Assembly: GCF_034047335.1 (NCBI RefSeq)
Contig: NZ_CP139137.1
Location: 3,658,001 to 3,722,000 of the forward strand
Direction: 5' to 3'
Length of the DNA stretch: 64,000 nt
Source of the DNA: Chryseobacterium sp. JJR-5R
GTDB taxonomy: Bacteria; Bacteroidota; Bacteroidia; Flavobacteriales; Weeksellaceae
The notes under the pieces were generated by a model that did not search any database, was not told the DNA's origin, and saw nothing but the letters and a program-made list of their open reading frames with translations. Shown here one piece after another: positions 53,711 to 63,774 of this stretch (the first letter of the stretch is position 1; every line of letters begins with the position of its first letter). The position numbers were made by a program, and so were the translations under genes.

Positions 53711-56700
53711 TTATTCTTTGATAAATTTCTTCTGGGCAGAAATTTCGTTTCCGTCCTGAATGTCTATTACATAAACACCATTTATCAGATTATGTACATC
53801 TATGCTGTTGTTTAGGATGATACCGTTGGCTACAAGTTGCCCTGCAGCGTTATAGATCTTATAATTCGCTTTTTTGCTGATATTTTTCACATACAACACT
53901 GTTCTAACCGGATTAGGATAAATTAATATATCCGTTTGATTTACCGGGTTAGGAATAGGGAACTTAGAAATCCGTACTGTATAATCTTCTACTTCGCCAA
54001 CAGGGAAATTAGCACAGTTTACCGGGATTGCATCTTTTGCCATCGCTACTCTCATCACTACGTATTTATAGTCTGTCAAGCTGATAAATGCATCTGCAGG
54101 CACTGTGAATGTCGTGCTGGCCGTAGCATCTGTATTCGGGGCAGCAGCCATGATTCTTTCGTTGATATCGAAATATCCGTTTCTGTTGAAATCAATCCAG
54201 ACAGCTACGCCTGCTTTCGCACCTCCTGTCAGTTTCTTATCAATGGTAATCTGGTTTCCAGTAGATCCCTGTATTAACTCAATAAACTTGAGAGGGTTAC
54301 CTGTAAAGTCTGAATAACTGGAAGCTGCTGAAGTATTTTCCATTTTCGGTTTACCGTTTGGTGTAACGGTAACTTTTGAAATATACTCCGTACTTGCCGC
54401 AGAACTCATCTGGCAGTATACAATCGTAGGCGTTGTAAAGAAATATGGCAGTGTGTAAGTAGCCGGCGTACCGTTACATACATTCGCAACCTGCATTTCA
54501 TACTGTGTAAGCTCAATCAGTCCGGTTAAGGTAACCGTATTGGTTGCAACCGCTACCGTTGTCCAGCTTGGAATACCCACTTTTCTATATCTTAATACAT
54601 ATGTTGCTCCAGGGAAAGGATCCCAAACTACAACTGCAGTAGTCGGCGTAAGATTGGTAATCGTTAATCCCGGAGGAGGCAGCTCGCAAATCCTCTCTGT
54701 AATAAATACTTTAGGATTAGACCAAGGGTTAACCGTTGTTTCACCGTTACAGATATTGGCTACCTGCACTTCATATGTTGTATACGGACTTAAACCTGTA
54801 AGGGTATACGTATTTAAAGGTGGTGTTGTAACGTTTACCGTTGTCCATGGCGTAGTTCCTACCACCCTGTATCTGATCTGATAAGTTGAGCTTGCTGCTA
54901 CAGGAGCCCAGTTGACTACTGCTGAGGTTGCTGTTACCGTACCGATCGTTACATTCGGAGGTGTAGGATCACATCTCGTTGTAAATGTTTTTACAGGTGC
55001 AAATGTACCAGGGCTTGTTCCGCAGCTTGATGCAATCTGTACTTCATATGTTGTTGCAGGAGTAAGTCCTGTTAAACTCAAAGGAGGGTTTCCTGTTAAT
55101 GTAGAAGCTGTAACTTCTGTCCATGGTGCTGTACTTCCGGCTACCCTGTATCTTACGATAAAGGTAAGACTGCCTGTAGGAACCGTCCATGTAACATTAG
55201 CAGAAATATGCGTGATGGTATTGAACGCTAGATTAGTCGGTGCCGTTGTAGAACAAGGCCTTAACCTTACCGAATAATCTTCTACTTCTCCATTGACAGC
55301 ATTCTGACACATTACAGGTGCACTTGAACGTTTCAGAACCACTCTCATGGTTGTGGTCAACGGACCGTTATATGCTGTTGCAGGTACATTAAACAGTGCT
55401 GTTACCGGAGTTGTAGCACTTGCTGCAGAAGCCATGATCTGTTCTGAAGTTTCAAATATACCGTTTCTGTTAAAATCGATCCATGCAGATACTGCATCAC
55501 TCTGTGCAGCTCCGGACCATCCTTTAGATACGGAAATCTTATTTCCTGTAGAACCGATTTCCAAATTAACCAGCGTAGCCGGAGCTGTATAACTGATATA
55601 ATTGGTCTGAACGGATGTATTGCTCATCGGAGGGATTCCCGGGTTAACAGAAGTCATGGTCACATTGGAAATGAAATCAGTAGTTCCGGTACCGGTCATG
55701 TTACAATACGTAATCGGTGTTGTATTAAACGGTGTGGAAGTAGACCAAGGCCCCTGGGTTCCGCCACAAATTGTAGCTACCTGTACTTCATATGCCGTCT
55801 GCTCTGTCAATCCTGTGATATTATAACTGTTTCCTGTAATAGGCGCAGGAGATACATTCCATGCCCCTACCGGGTTGGTCGTTCTCCATCTTACCAGGTA
55901 AGTAGCACCTGTAGAAGATATCCATGAAACCGTAGCCGTCGTAGCCCCAATATTAGTTAATACGATACCTGTTGGTGCCGCCGTGGTACATGGCTGGATA
56001 TCGATGAACTTAATCTGATAGTCCTCAACTTCTCCGTCACTTGTAAGTGGTGAACACGCATCAGTTGGTGTAAGGAAATACACGATAACACGCATTTTCA
56101 GCTTATTGTTTCCGATGTAAGCTCCTGCCGGAACAGCAAATGTAGCAGTAACAGGTGTTGTAGAAGAATATCCTAAGTTCATGATTCTCTCTCCTCCTGC
56201 AACCGTCGTCGGATTGTTATTGAACACGCCGTCTCCGTTGAAGTCGATCCATGCATACGTGGAATAAGTCCCTGATGTTATGGTTCTTCCTACAGAAAGT
56301 ACATTATTCGCAGAGTTGCGGGCTAATGTGATAATCTTGTTAACATCATTAGAATAGTCCGTGTAAGTACTAGGCCCGGAGTTATTGGACATAGCCGGTG
56401 TATTGGTACCTGATACTGTAATATTACTGATATAAGCATTATTAACAGTGGCTGTACCTGATGTACAGTATGAAATGGCAGGTGTCGTAAAGTTTACAGA
56501 ACCTGACCATGCTCCGGTAGTACCGCCGCATATCGTTGCTACCTGTACTTCATAGGTAGTGGAACCGTTAAGGTTACTGATGGTATAAGGATTGGTTGCT
56601 GCCGCAACAGTTGTCCATGCTCCCGTTCCCGTTCTGTATCTCAATGTATAAGTAGCTCCTGTTGCATTGATCCAGGAAACCAAAGCGGTAGAGGCCGTTA

Positions 56701-59700
56701 TGTTGGAAACAATAATAGGAGATGGCGGAGCTGTAGTACAAGGTGCAAGATCAATGATCTTAACTGCATAGTCTTCAATTTCACCGTTCGCTACTGTAGC
56801 ACAAGGGTCTGCAATGGTGCTGGTAGCGAAGATCACTCTCATTCTAAGGGTCAGCGGACCGTTGTAAGAAGTAGTCGGAACCGTAAACGTTGCCGTGATC
56901 GGCGTTGTTGTATTGGCTGTGGTACTAACTACTCTTTCACTTGTCTCAAAAATACCGTTTCTGTTAAAATCAATCCATGCTCCTACGGCTAATGAAGATG
57001 TAGTAGTGGTTAACCATGATTTGGAAACAGAAATACTGTTATTGGTTGAAGTACGAACCAGTGTGATCAGCTTGGCAGGATCAGCAGAATAGTTTGTATA
57101 GGTATTCGCGCCTGAGTTGTTACTCATCACATAAGAATTCGTAGGGGCAATTGTTACATTTGAAATATAACCGTTTGTATTATTGCTTGAAGTAATCGGA
57201 CAATAAGTAACCGCAGGAGTTGTAAAAGGCATTGGTGCCGTATAGGTTCCTGTAGTTCCTGAACATACATACGCTACCTGAACTTCATATTGGGTCTGTT
57301 CCGTTAAACCGGTAATGGTATAAGCACTGGTGGTTAAAGGAACGGTAGTCCATGTTGTAGAACCCAAAGGTCTGTACTGCAATATATAGGTAGCACCTAC
57401 AGCAGGATCCCACATTACATAGGCAGAAGTAGCTGTAATATTACTTACAGAAAGATTCAGAGGAGCATTGCTCGTACAAGGAATCGGCTGGATCAGCTTT
57501 ACAGCATAATCTTCCACTTCCCCATCCCCGAAGCTCTGGCACATTACCGGAGAACTTGAGTATCGCATCGCTACTCTCATTCTTGTTGTCGCCGGGCCGT
57601 TATAGGCCGTTGCCGGAACGTTGAAGGTAGCGGTAACAGGAGTTGTTGCACTGGCAGGGGAATTCATTACCTGCTCGGTTGCTTCAAACACTCCGTTTCT
57701 GTTAAAGTCAATCCAGACACCTACAGCTTCACTGTAACTAAAACCGCCAGGGTAAAACTTAGATACAGAAACCGTATTCCCTATAGATCCGATAACCAGG
57801 TTTACCAAGGCACTAGGTGTCGTTGAATAATCCGTATAAGTAGATCCTACAGAGTTGTTGCTCATTACAGGCGCGCCTACCGGAGTTACCGTAACATTAG
57901 AAATATATTCCGATGCAAAGTTACTTGAGGTCATTGTACAATAAGTCAGACCTAAAGTAGTAAAAGTTGTAATCGCCGAGAAAGGTCCCTGAACGCCTGA
58001 ACAAACAGTAGATACCTGTACCTGGTACTGGATACCGTCTGTTAATCCTGTAAGGTTTATAGAATTTCCTGTGGAAGGAACCGTAATCCACGTTGTGCTG
58101 CCTAACGGGCGGTACTGAACCACATAGGTTGAGTTTGCCGTAGCAACCCATGAAACTGTTGCCGTAGTCTGCGTAATTGCTGAAACGACAATACCTGTAG
58201 GAGCCGCTCCCGTACAACTTGCCAATGAGGCTACTGTAGAACTTCCGATGGCGTAGAATACATTTCCGATAGCACTTACTCTGATTTTCACATTGCCTCC
58301 CAACGTAAGACCGGTCAAGTTAATAGACTCGTTACCGTCATTCGCTGTAGAAGCTGAAGCTACCGTCCACGTTACCCCGTTATCTGTGGTATAGTCAATT
58401 TTTACATTGGCTACGTTATAAGGAGCAGCCGTTGTATTTACAACATCCCAGGTAATACCGGTAGGGCCGTTGTTATACGCAGTGGTAGTGGTCACTTTAA
58501 AAGGACCATCATTTCCCACAATAATCTGCTGGTTGGCAAACTGGGTTTGCTGCTGAGTAGCTACGGGATTGTTATCCCTTACCGTTACCCGGAAATTAGT
58601 AGTCCTGGCAACTGTGGAAACAGATTCCCAGCCATTATTAGAATTATTTAAAACTCCGGCCAATACTGAAGATAATTTTGGGAAATATCTTACAGGGTTG
58701 GTTGTAGGATTAAATGATCGGAACGATGCACCGGTAAGTGTGGTTCCTAAATTATTTTTATTTATGGTGGCAGATGCGTTATCCACTTCTTCCCAGGTAT
58801 AGGTCATTGGGTCATTCTCAGCATCCGTTGCAGACGCTGTCAACACAAATGCAGTACCTTTAGGAATATTGTAGGTAGGCAAAGCCGTAATAACAGGCGG
58901 GTTGTTTGTGGTCGTGGTTTCCACGTCACAAGTTTTGCTGTTAAGGTTATTCTGAACCTGCGTGATGCTTACTGCATGAAAGTAAGGGTCAGAATGCGGC
59001 TGAACATCGGTATTGGCACCAGTAATTCCTGCATAGCCCATAATGGTGGAACCGGAACCCGGCTCAACATTTACGCCTGTTCCTTCCAATGCATGAGAGA
59101 ATGTATGATTGGCTCCCAGCTGATGCCCGATTTCATGGGCAACATAGTCAATATCAAAATTATCTCCCTGCGGGATACCGTCTGCCGGTGATGTATATCC
59201 TGAACCTTTACCATTTGGTACTGAAGTTGTTGGATTTATACAAACACAGCCTATACAGCCTGCATTACCGCCACCGCCTGAAGCACCAAACAAGTGACCG
59301 ATGTCATAGTTGGCATTTCCTACATTGGCAGTAAGTGCCTGTTGTAATTCACCGTTCCATGCACCTCCGGCACCTGTGGCTGCAGGCGAATAAGGGTCAG
59401 TTGCAGGGTTCGTGTAAATAACGCCCGGATAGTTCTGCAAATCCAGATGGAGGGCAAAATCTTTTTCAAATACGCCGTTTACTCTGGTTAAGCTGGCATT
59501 GATGGCAACAAGTGCATTCGCAACCGTTCCCCCAAAAAACTGGGTATATTCCCCTGTTACCGACATAGCCAATCTCATCGTTCTGTATTTTTTGTCAGAA
59601 GATTTTGCAAAATTGGTAGTCTGGTTGGAAAAAGCCTTACCGGTTGTATACAGTTTTTCTATCTCTTGTTTGGATAGCCTGTCTTCGTTCATGGAACAAA

Positions 59701-60172
59701 GGAAACCTTCATTGCTTTTGTCAGTTTTTGGATGCACACCGTAAACTGTTTTAGACTTGTCAGCAGGCTCTATGAATTCGTACTGACCTTCTTTGACGAT
59801 CATCGACTGAAAATCATCCGGTGCCAGGCTGAATCTAAGGTATTTACCGGGATCATCGATCCCGACACCCACATAGGAGCCCAGTTGATACTGGTCTGCC
59901 AGTTCTTTCACTACCACAGGGAAGCTGTAAACGGCAAACCTTTCGATTTTTCCTTCTAAAGTCGGCAAAGAAATGGTAACGGGTTTTGCATTTTTACCCG
60001 TTTGCTGTGCTTTTGCCAATTGAGACTTTAGTAAAGAAATGTCTAGAGAATAATAGTTCTTAATATCAGAACCTGCTCTGGATTTTTCCCCTCTGAATGT
60101 TGCCGGACTCCATTGTGCACTGGTAATCGCAAACAAAAAGAGGAAAAAGAAAGAAGTAAAATTTTTCTTCAT
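53711..60172 (-). CDS. Giant reprolysin-like metalloprotease with FN3 and GEVED repeats and a T9SS sorting domain
   Basis: 2153 residues. Signal peptide 1-20, propeptide-like region to about 195, then a metzincin domain with HEIGHQLGANH (H346, E347, H350, H356) and Met-turn STIMGY (M378). A Pro/Asn-rich region to about 640 holds 'FKVTT' beta domains. From about 650 there are seven FN3 and five GEVED domains: four FN3-GEVED units of about 245 residues, then FN3-FN3-FN3-GEVED. Each GEVED ends G-(E/D)-V/I-E-D-Y. The last 70 residues (YPNPVRTVLYV...KFIKE) are a T9SS type A sorting domain. It is thus a large extracellular or surface-bound protease. A consensus -7 box lies 25 nt upstream. It is a tandem paralogue of the next gene. 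Confidence 0.93.
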   Translation of the reverse strand: MKKNFTSFFFLFLFAITSAQWSPATFRGEKSRAGSDIKNYYSLDISLLKSQLAKAQQTGKNAKPVTISLPTLEGKIERFAVYSFPVVVKELADQYQLGSYVGVGIDDPGKYLRFSLAPDDFQSMIVKEGQYEFIEPADKSKTVYGVHPKTDKSNEGFLCSMNEDRLSKQEIEKLYTTGKAFSNQTTNFAKSSDKKYRTMRLAMSVTGEYTQFFGGTVANALVAINASLTRVNGVFEKDFALHLDLQNYPGVIYTNPATDPYSPAATGAGGAWNGELQQALTANVGNANYDIGHLFGASGGGGNAGCIGCVCINPTTSVPNGKGSGYTSPADGIPQGDNFDIDYVAHEIGHQLGANHTFSHALEGTGVNVEPGSGSTIMGYAGITGANTDVQPHSDPYFHAVSITQVQNNLNSKTCDVETTTTNNPPVITALPTYNIPKGTAFVLTASATDAENDPMTYTWEEVDNASATINKNNLGTTLTGASFRSFNPTTNPVRYFPKLSSVLAGVLNNSNNGWESVSTVARTTNFRVTVRDNNPVATQQQTQFANQQIIVGNDGPFKVTTTTAYNNGPTGITWDVVNTTAAPYNVANVKIDYTTDNGVTWTVASASTANDGNESINLTGLTLGGNVKIRVSAIGNVFYAIGSSTVASLASCTGAAPTGIVVSAITQTTATVSWVATANSTYVVQYRPLGSTTWITVPSTGNSINLTGLTDGIQYQVQVSTVCSGVQGPFSAITTFTTLGLTYCTMTSSNFASEYISNVTVTPVGAPVMSNNSVGSTYTDYSTTPSALVNLVIGSIGNTVSVSKFYPGGFSYSEAVGVWIDFNRNGVFEATEQVMNSPASATTPVTATFNVPATAYNGPATTRMRVAMRYSSSPVMCQSFGDGEVEDYAVKLIQPIPCTSNAPLNLSVSNITATSAYVMWDPAVGATYILQYRPLGSTTWTTVPLTTSAYTITGLTEQTQYEVQVAYVCSGTTGTYTAPMPFTTPAVTYCPITSSNNTNGYISNVTIAPTNSYVMSNNSGANTYTNYSADPAKLITLVRTSTNNSISVSKSWLTTTTSSLAVGAWIDFNRNGIFETSERVVSTTANTTTPITATFTVPTTSYNGPLTLRMRVIFATSTIADPCATVANGEIEDYAVKIIDLAPCTTAPPSPIIVSNITASTALVSWINATGATYTLRYRTGTGAWTTVAAATNPYTISNLNGSTTYEVQVATICGGTTGAWSGSVNFTTPAISYCTSGTATVNNAYISNITVSGTNTPAMSNNSGPSTYTDYSNDVNKIITLARNSANNVLSVGRTITSGTYSTYAWIDFNGDGVFNNNPTTVAGGERIMNLGYSSTTPVTATFAVPAGAYIGNNKLKMRVIVYFLTPTDACSPLTSDGEVEDYQIKFIDIQPCTTAAPTGIVLTNIGATTATVSWISSTGATYLVRWRTTNPVGAWNVSPAPITGNSYNITGLTEQTAYEVQVATICGGTQGPWSTSTPFNTTPITYCNMTGTGTTDFISNVTMTSVNPGIPPMSNTSVQTNYISYTAPATLVNLEIGSTGNKISVSKGWSGAAQSDAVSAWIDFNRNGIFETSEQIMASAASATTPVTALFNVPATAYNGPLTTTMRVVLKRSSAPVMCQNAVNGEVEDYSVRLRPCSTTAPTNLAFNTITHISANVTWTVPTGSLTFIVRYRVAGSTAPWTEVTASTLTGNPPLSLTGLTPATTYEVQIASSCGTSPGTFAPVKTFTTRCDPTPPNVTIGTVTATSAVVNWAPVAASSTYQIRYRVVGTTPWTTVNVTTPPLNTYTLTGLSPYTTYEVQVANICNGETTVNPWSNPKVFITERICELPPPGLTITNLTPTTAVVVWDPFPGATYVLRYRKVGIPSWTTVAVATNTVTLTGLIELTQYEMQVANVCNGTPATYTLPYFFTTPTIVYCQMSSAASTEYISKVTVTPNGKPKMENTSAASSYSDFTGNPLKFIELIQGSTGNQITIDKKLTGGAKAGVAVWIDFNRNGYFDINERIMAAAPNTDATASTTFTVPADAFISLTDYKYVVMRVAMAKDAIPVNCANFPVGEVEDYTVRISKFPIPNPVNQTDILIYPNPVRTVLYVKNISKKANYKIYNAAGQLVANGIILNNSIDVHNLINGVYVIDIQDGNEISAQKKFIKE

Positions 60173-60196
60173 AACTTTCTCAATATATTAATTAGA

Positions 60197-60204
60197 CAAA
60201 TCTA
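60197..60204 (-). promoter_or_regulatory. -7 element of the giant protease gene
   Basis: TAGATTTG on the minus strand, a full TAnnTTTG match, 25 nt before the ATG; it lies in the palindrome TTAGA-CAAA-TCTAA. No clear TTTG partner. Confidence 0.55.
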
Positions 60205-60404
60205 ATCATTTTTTATTACTAATTTATAAATGTAACTATTTTTTTTATATAAATTCCACAAGGATTCAAACCATGTATTTGGAATAAACAAACCAAAAAT
60301 CAGCTGTGGGATTTGGACATATCTTCTTATTCCAAGTTATGAGATAAGCATATTATTCAATTTTTATTAAATCAGGAAATATTTTACTCTGGTACTGAAA
60401 AACA

Positions 60405-60440
60405 AAAATCCCCGGCAGTAGATTGGCCGGGGATTCTTGT
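60405..60440 (-). terminator. Terminator of the 995-residue T9SS protease
   Basis: AATCCCCGGC (60407-60416) / GCCGGGGATT (60426-60435) followed on the minus strand by TTTTTGTTTTT-like sequence. Confidence 0.85.
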
Positions 60441-60460
60441 ATTGATTTTAAAAATTTTAA

Positions 60461-63448
60461 TTATTTTTTGATGAATTTAGAAGTGAATGCGTCTCTTCCT
60501 TTTTCTTCAATGGTAATAACATATCCGCCTTTGATCAATTCAGACACATTAATCTGTCCGTTGCTGATATTTCCTTGTCTTACTAACTGGCCGGCTGCAC
60601 TGTAAATTTTATAAGCTGCCTTATCAGAAACTTTAGTAATGTTAAGGATATCTGATACCGGATTCGGATATAACTGGATATCATTTTTAGGACCGGCTAC
60701 GTCATGTGTTGCCAATGATGTTGCAGTGACAATCACATTATAGTCTTCAACCTCTCCGTCATTAAAATTATTTCCGCAAACCCATGCTGCAGGTGCAGAT
60801 AATCCGATATTACTGGATCCGGCAAAGCCTAAAAGCACTCTCATTCTTAAGGTCTGTCCTTCAACAACACCTGTAGTAGGAACAGTGAATGAACCTGTAA
60901 ATGATGATGAATTGGCCACCGGGAAATTAAGAACTCTTTCAGTCGCATCAAAAACACCGTCTCTGTTGTAATCTATAAACACCATCGCAAAGTTGGCGGC
61001 AGTTAAAGATCCTGTAACAGTTGTCGGATAACTCGTTCCTTTTACAAGATTAATCTGGAGAGCAGGATTTGTTGTAAAGTTTGTATACGTGTTTCCGGTT
61101 GAGGTATTATTGATATTGGCTACTTGTACTTTAGAAATATAAAGTACCGCCGCCGTAGTGGATGCTGCTGAACAGTATGGTAGTCCGGAAGTTGTAAAGG
61201 TCGTAGTTGCAGAGTAGGCTCCGGTTGTTCCTGAACAAACAGTGGCTACCTGAACTTCATAATTGGTTGTATCTGTCAGCGATGCAATTGTTACCGAAGC
61301 TGATGTAGAAGTCGTCTGCTGCCAGGTTGCTGAACCTACCGGTCTGTAACGGATGATATAAGTAGCATTTAAAACCGGTGTCCACGTCAAAGTAACACTA
61401 TTATTTGTAATGTTACTTGTTGTTACCCCTGTCACTGCAGATCCGTCGCAAGGAGCAAATGCCGTTACCGTGATCCTTCCGATAGCATAAAATACATTAG
61501 CGATGGAAGATACTCTTAATTTAATAACCTGACCATTCAGCGTTGAAGGGAAAGTGAAATTTTCAGTACCGTCATTGGGAGTAGAAGCGACCAGCGTAGT
61601 CCAGCTGGTTCCGTTATTTGTGGTATAGTCAATTTTGACATTGGCCACATTATAAGGTGCTGCAGTTGTATTGGCTACGTCCCAGTTGATAGGTGTCGGC
61701 GCATTTACGTTCGCAAATAAAGTAGTTACCTTAAACGGTCCGTCATTTCCAACGGTGATTGCCTGTACATTATAATCAGACTGTTGCTGATTGGCGTTAG
61801 GGTTGTTATCCCTTGCCGTAATAGCAAAATTCATAGAACGTGCTACCATTGGAACAGACTCCCAGGTATTGTTGCTGTTATCCAAATATCCGTTCAGCAC
61901 AGATTCCAGCTTAGGGAAATAACGGGTAGGCACTGTAGTCGGAGCAACAGATCTGAACGATGCCCCTGTAGTAGTGGTTCCGATATTATTTTTATTAATA
62001 ACAACGTTTGCATTATCTATTTGTTCCCATGTAAAAGTCATCGGGTCATTTTCAGGATCCGTCACATCAGCCGTTAGCATAAATGCAGTTCCTTTAGGAA
62101 TTGTATATGGTGTCAGGTTAGGTATTACCGGCGGGTTGTTGGCAATAGGTGTTTCTACGTCACATGTTTTGGCTATCAGATTATCATTGATCTGATCAAT
62201 GCTTACTACATGAAAATAAGGGTCCGAATGTGCCTGAACATCTGTCGTAGCTCCCGTGATACCGGCATACCCCATAATAGTTGATCCTGAACCCGGTTCC
62301 ATATTGGTACCTGAACCTTCCAAACTCTGTGCAAATGTATGATTACCCCCAAGTTGATGGCCCATTTCGTGGGCAACATAATCAATATCAAAATTATCTC
62401 CTGAAGGAGGGTTTGCCGCAGAAGGATTCACACTTCCCGTAGCCGGCGAAGTAATCCCAGATCCTTTACCGTAACCTACTACCGGATCATACGTAGTACC
62501 TACAGGACTCATACAAACACACCCAATACATCCTGCATTTCCGCCACCGCCGGAAGCTCCGAATAAGTGACCGATATCATAATTAGCCTGGCCTACAGTA
62601 GACGCCAGTATATCCCTGAGAGAAGTATTCCATGAAGCAGGAGGCGCTGAAGCGTTGGTAACGGTTGCATAAGGATCGGTTGTGGCATTGGTATAGATAA
62701 GCGATGGATAACTTAACACATTTAAATGCAATGCAAAGTCTTTTTCAAACACTCCGTTTACCCTTGTCATGGTTGCATTTATTTGAGCCAATGCCCCTGC
62801 TACCCCTCCGAAGAAGTTAGTGTATTCAGCTGTTGTTGACATGGCTAACCTCATTGTTCTGTACTTCTTGTCGTAACTTTTACTGAAGTTGGTCAGCTGA
62901 TTTGTAAAAGATGCCCCTTTTTTAAGCAATGCATCAATTTGTTTTACCGCAGCAGGATCTTCCCCTGTAGAACATAAGAATCCATTTTCATTCTTTTGAG
63001 ATTTAGGATGAACACCATAAACTGTTTTAGCAGTATTAGCAGGCTCAATAAATTCATATTCTCCGTTAGTGATAATCATAGACTGAAAATCATTCGGAGC
63101 AAGAGAAAACCTTACATACTTTGAAGGATCATCAATCCCTACACCTACATATGAGCCTAACTGATATTGATCTGCAATATCTTTTGCAAAAACAGGAAAA
63201 CTGTATACTGCAAACTTTTCAACTTTACCATCCATTGTAGGCAAAGAGATTTCAACGGCTTTAGCTCCTCTGCCCGTTTCCTGTGCATTTGCCAGCTGAG
63301 ATCTTAACGCTGAAATATCCAATGAATAATAGGCTTTCATATCAGCCTCTTTTCTTACTTTCTCTCCTTTAAATGCTGTAGGCGACCATTGTGCGGTTGC
63401 AGCACCCAGCATAAAAAGAGAAAAGAAAGAAGTAAAAAATTTCTTCAT
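60461..63448 (-). CDS. Reprolysin-like metalloprotease with one FN3 and one GEVED domain and a T9SS sorting domain
   Basis: 995 residues. Its first 640 residues align with the giant paralogue downstream almost domain for domain: signal peptide 1-20, DQYQLGSYVGVGIDDP near 93-108, HLFGASGGGGNAGCIGCVC near 293-311, zinc site HEMGHQLGGNH (H360, E361, H364, H370) and STIMGY. Then one FN3 (about 665-750), one GEVED (to about 905, ending GEVEDYNV) and a T9SS type A sorting domain (LYPNPVSDILNI...KFIKK). It probably represents the ancestral form from which the larger gene expanded. A full -7 box is upstream. Confidence 0.94.
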   Translation of the reverse strand: MKKFFTSFFSLFMLGAATAQWSPTAFKGEKVRKEADMKAYYSLDISALRSQLANAQETGRGAKAVEISLPTMDGKVEKFAVYSFPVFAKDIADQYQLGSYVGVGIDDPSKYVRFSLAPNDFQSMIITNGEYEFIEPANTAKTVYGVHPKSQKNENGFLCSTGEDPAAVKQIDALLKKGASFTNQLTNFSKSYDKKYRTMRLAMSTTAEYTNFFGGVAGALAQINATMTRVNGVFEKDFALHLNVLSYPSLIYTNATTDPYATVTNASAPPASWNTSLRDILASTVGQANYDIGHLFGASGGGGNAGCIGCVCMSPVGTTYDPVVGYGKGSGITSPATGSVNPSAANPPSGDNFDIDYVAHEMGHQLGGNHTFAQSLEGSGTNMEPGSGSTIMGYAGITGATTDVQAHSDPYFHVVSIDQINDNLIAKTCDVETPIANNPPVIPNLTPYTIPKGTAFMLTADVTDPENDPMTFTWEQIDNANVVINKNNIGTTTTGASFRSVAPTTVPTRYFPKLESVLNGYLDNSNNTWESVPMVARSMNFAITARDNNPNANQQQSDYNVQAITVGNDGPFKVTTLFANVNAPTPINWDVANTTAAPYNVANVKIDYTTNNGTSWTTLVASTPNDGTENFTFPSTLNGQVIKLRVSSIANVFYAIGRITVTAFAPCDGSAVTGVTTSNITNNSVTLTWTPVLNATYIIRYRPVGSATWQQTTSTSASVTIASLTDTTNYEVQVATVCSGTTGAYSATTTFTTSGLPYCSAASTTAAVLYISKVQVANINNTSTGNTYTNFTTNPALQINLVKGTSYPTTVTGSLTAANFAMVFIDYNRDGVFDATERVLNFPVANSSSFTGSFTVPTTGVVEGQTLRMRVLLGFAGSSNIGLSAPAAWVCGNNFNDGEVEDYNVIVTATSLATHDVAGPKNDIQLYPNPVSDILNITKVSDKAAYKIYSAAGQLVRQGNISNGQINVSELIKGGYVITIEEKGRDAFTSKFIKK

Positions 63449-63471
63449 AGCTTTTCAATTAAATTTACTGC

Positions 63472-63479
63472 CAAATATA
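63472..63479 (-). promoter_or_regulatory. -7 element of the 995-residue protease gene
   Basis: TATATTTG on the minus strand, full match, 24 nt before the ATG. Confidence 0.65.
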
Positions 63480-63559
63480 ACTATTTTGATTTACCAATAT
63501 TATATTTTGATCATAATTAACAGAAAAAAGTGTATTCAATATTACAATACCCTAAAAAA

Positions 63560-63593
63560 AATATAATCCTCAGAAGGGTCTGAGGATTATATT
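63560..63593. terminator. Strong bidirectional hairpin after the sorting-domain remnant
   Basis: AATATAATCCTCAGA (63560-63574) / TCTGAGGATTATATT (63579-63593), 15-bp perfect arms with a 4-nt loop, A-run on one side and T-run on the other. It sits where the terminator of the decayed gene (63621-63690) would be. Confidence 0.75.
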
Positions 63594-63620
63594 TTTTCTG
63601 TAAAAGAGGTTAATTCAGTT

Positions 63621-63690
63621 TTATTTTTTAATGGATTTAAAAGTCAGTGTTTATTTTCCTTTTGATCAATTATAATTATTTAGAGCTGGC
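63621..63690 (-). pseudogene. Remnant of a T9SS sorting-domain C-terminus
   Basis: On the minus strand the stretch reads IIIIDQKENKH in one frame and, after a shift, TFKSIKK then stop. This corresponds to the final strands of type A sorting domains here (YIITIKDNKISESIKFIKK at the right edge). Nothing upstream of it is open. It is followed by its own terminator-like hairpin, so it looks like the tail of a lost member of this tandem family. The short length limits certainty. Confidence 0.5.
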
Positions 63691-63725
63691 TTAAGATAAT
63701 TTTAAGAAATTAAACTCGACTAAAA

Positions 63726-63752
63726 ATAAAAGCTCCGGGTATCCCGGAGCTT
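63726..63752 (-). terminator. Terminator of the right-edge T9SS gene
   Basis: AAGCTCCGGG (63730-63739) / CCCGGAGCTT (63743-63752), T-rich after it on the minus strand, 23 nt past the stop codon. Confidence 0.88.
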
Positions 63753-63774
63753 CTGTATCTATGAAAAATATGAT

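Noticed and set aside
53711-63448. Near-periodic repeats as a possible CRISPR or satellite array
   Set aside because: The period (about 740 bp) corresponds to FN3-GEVED protein modules; no short identical repeats with unique spacers exist anywhere in the window.
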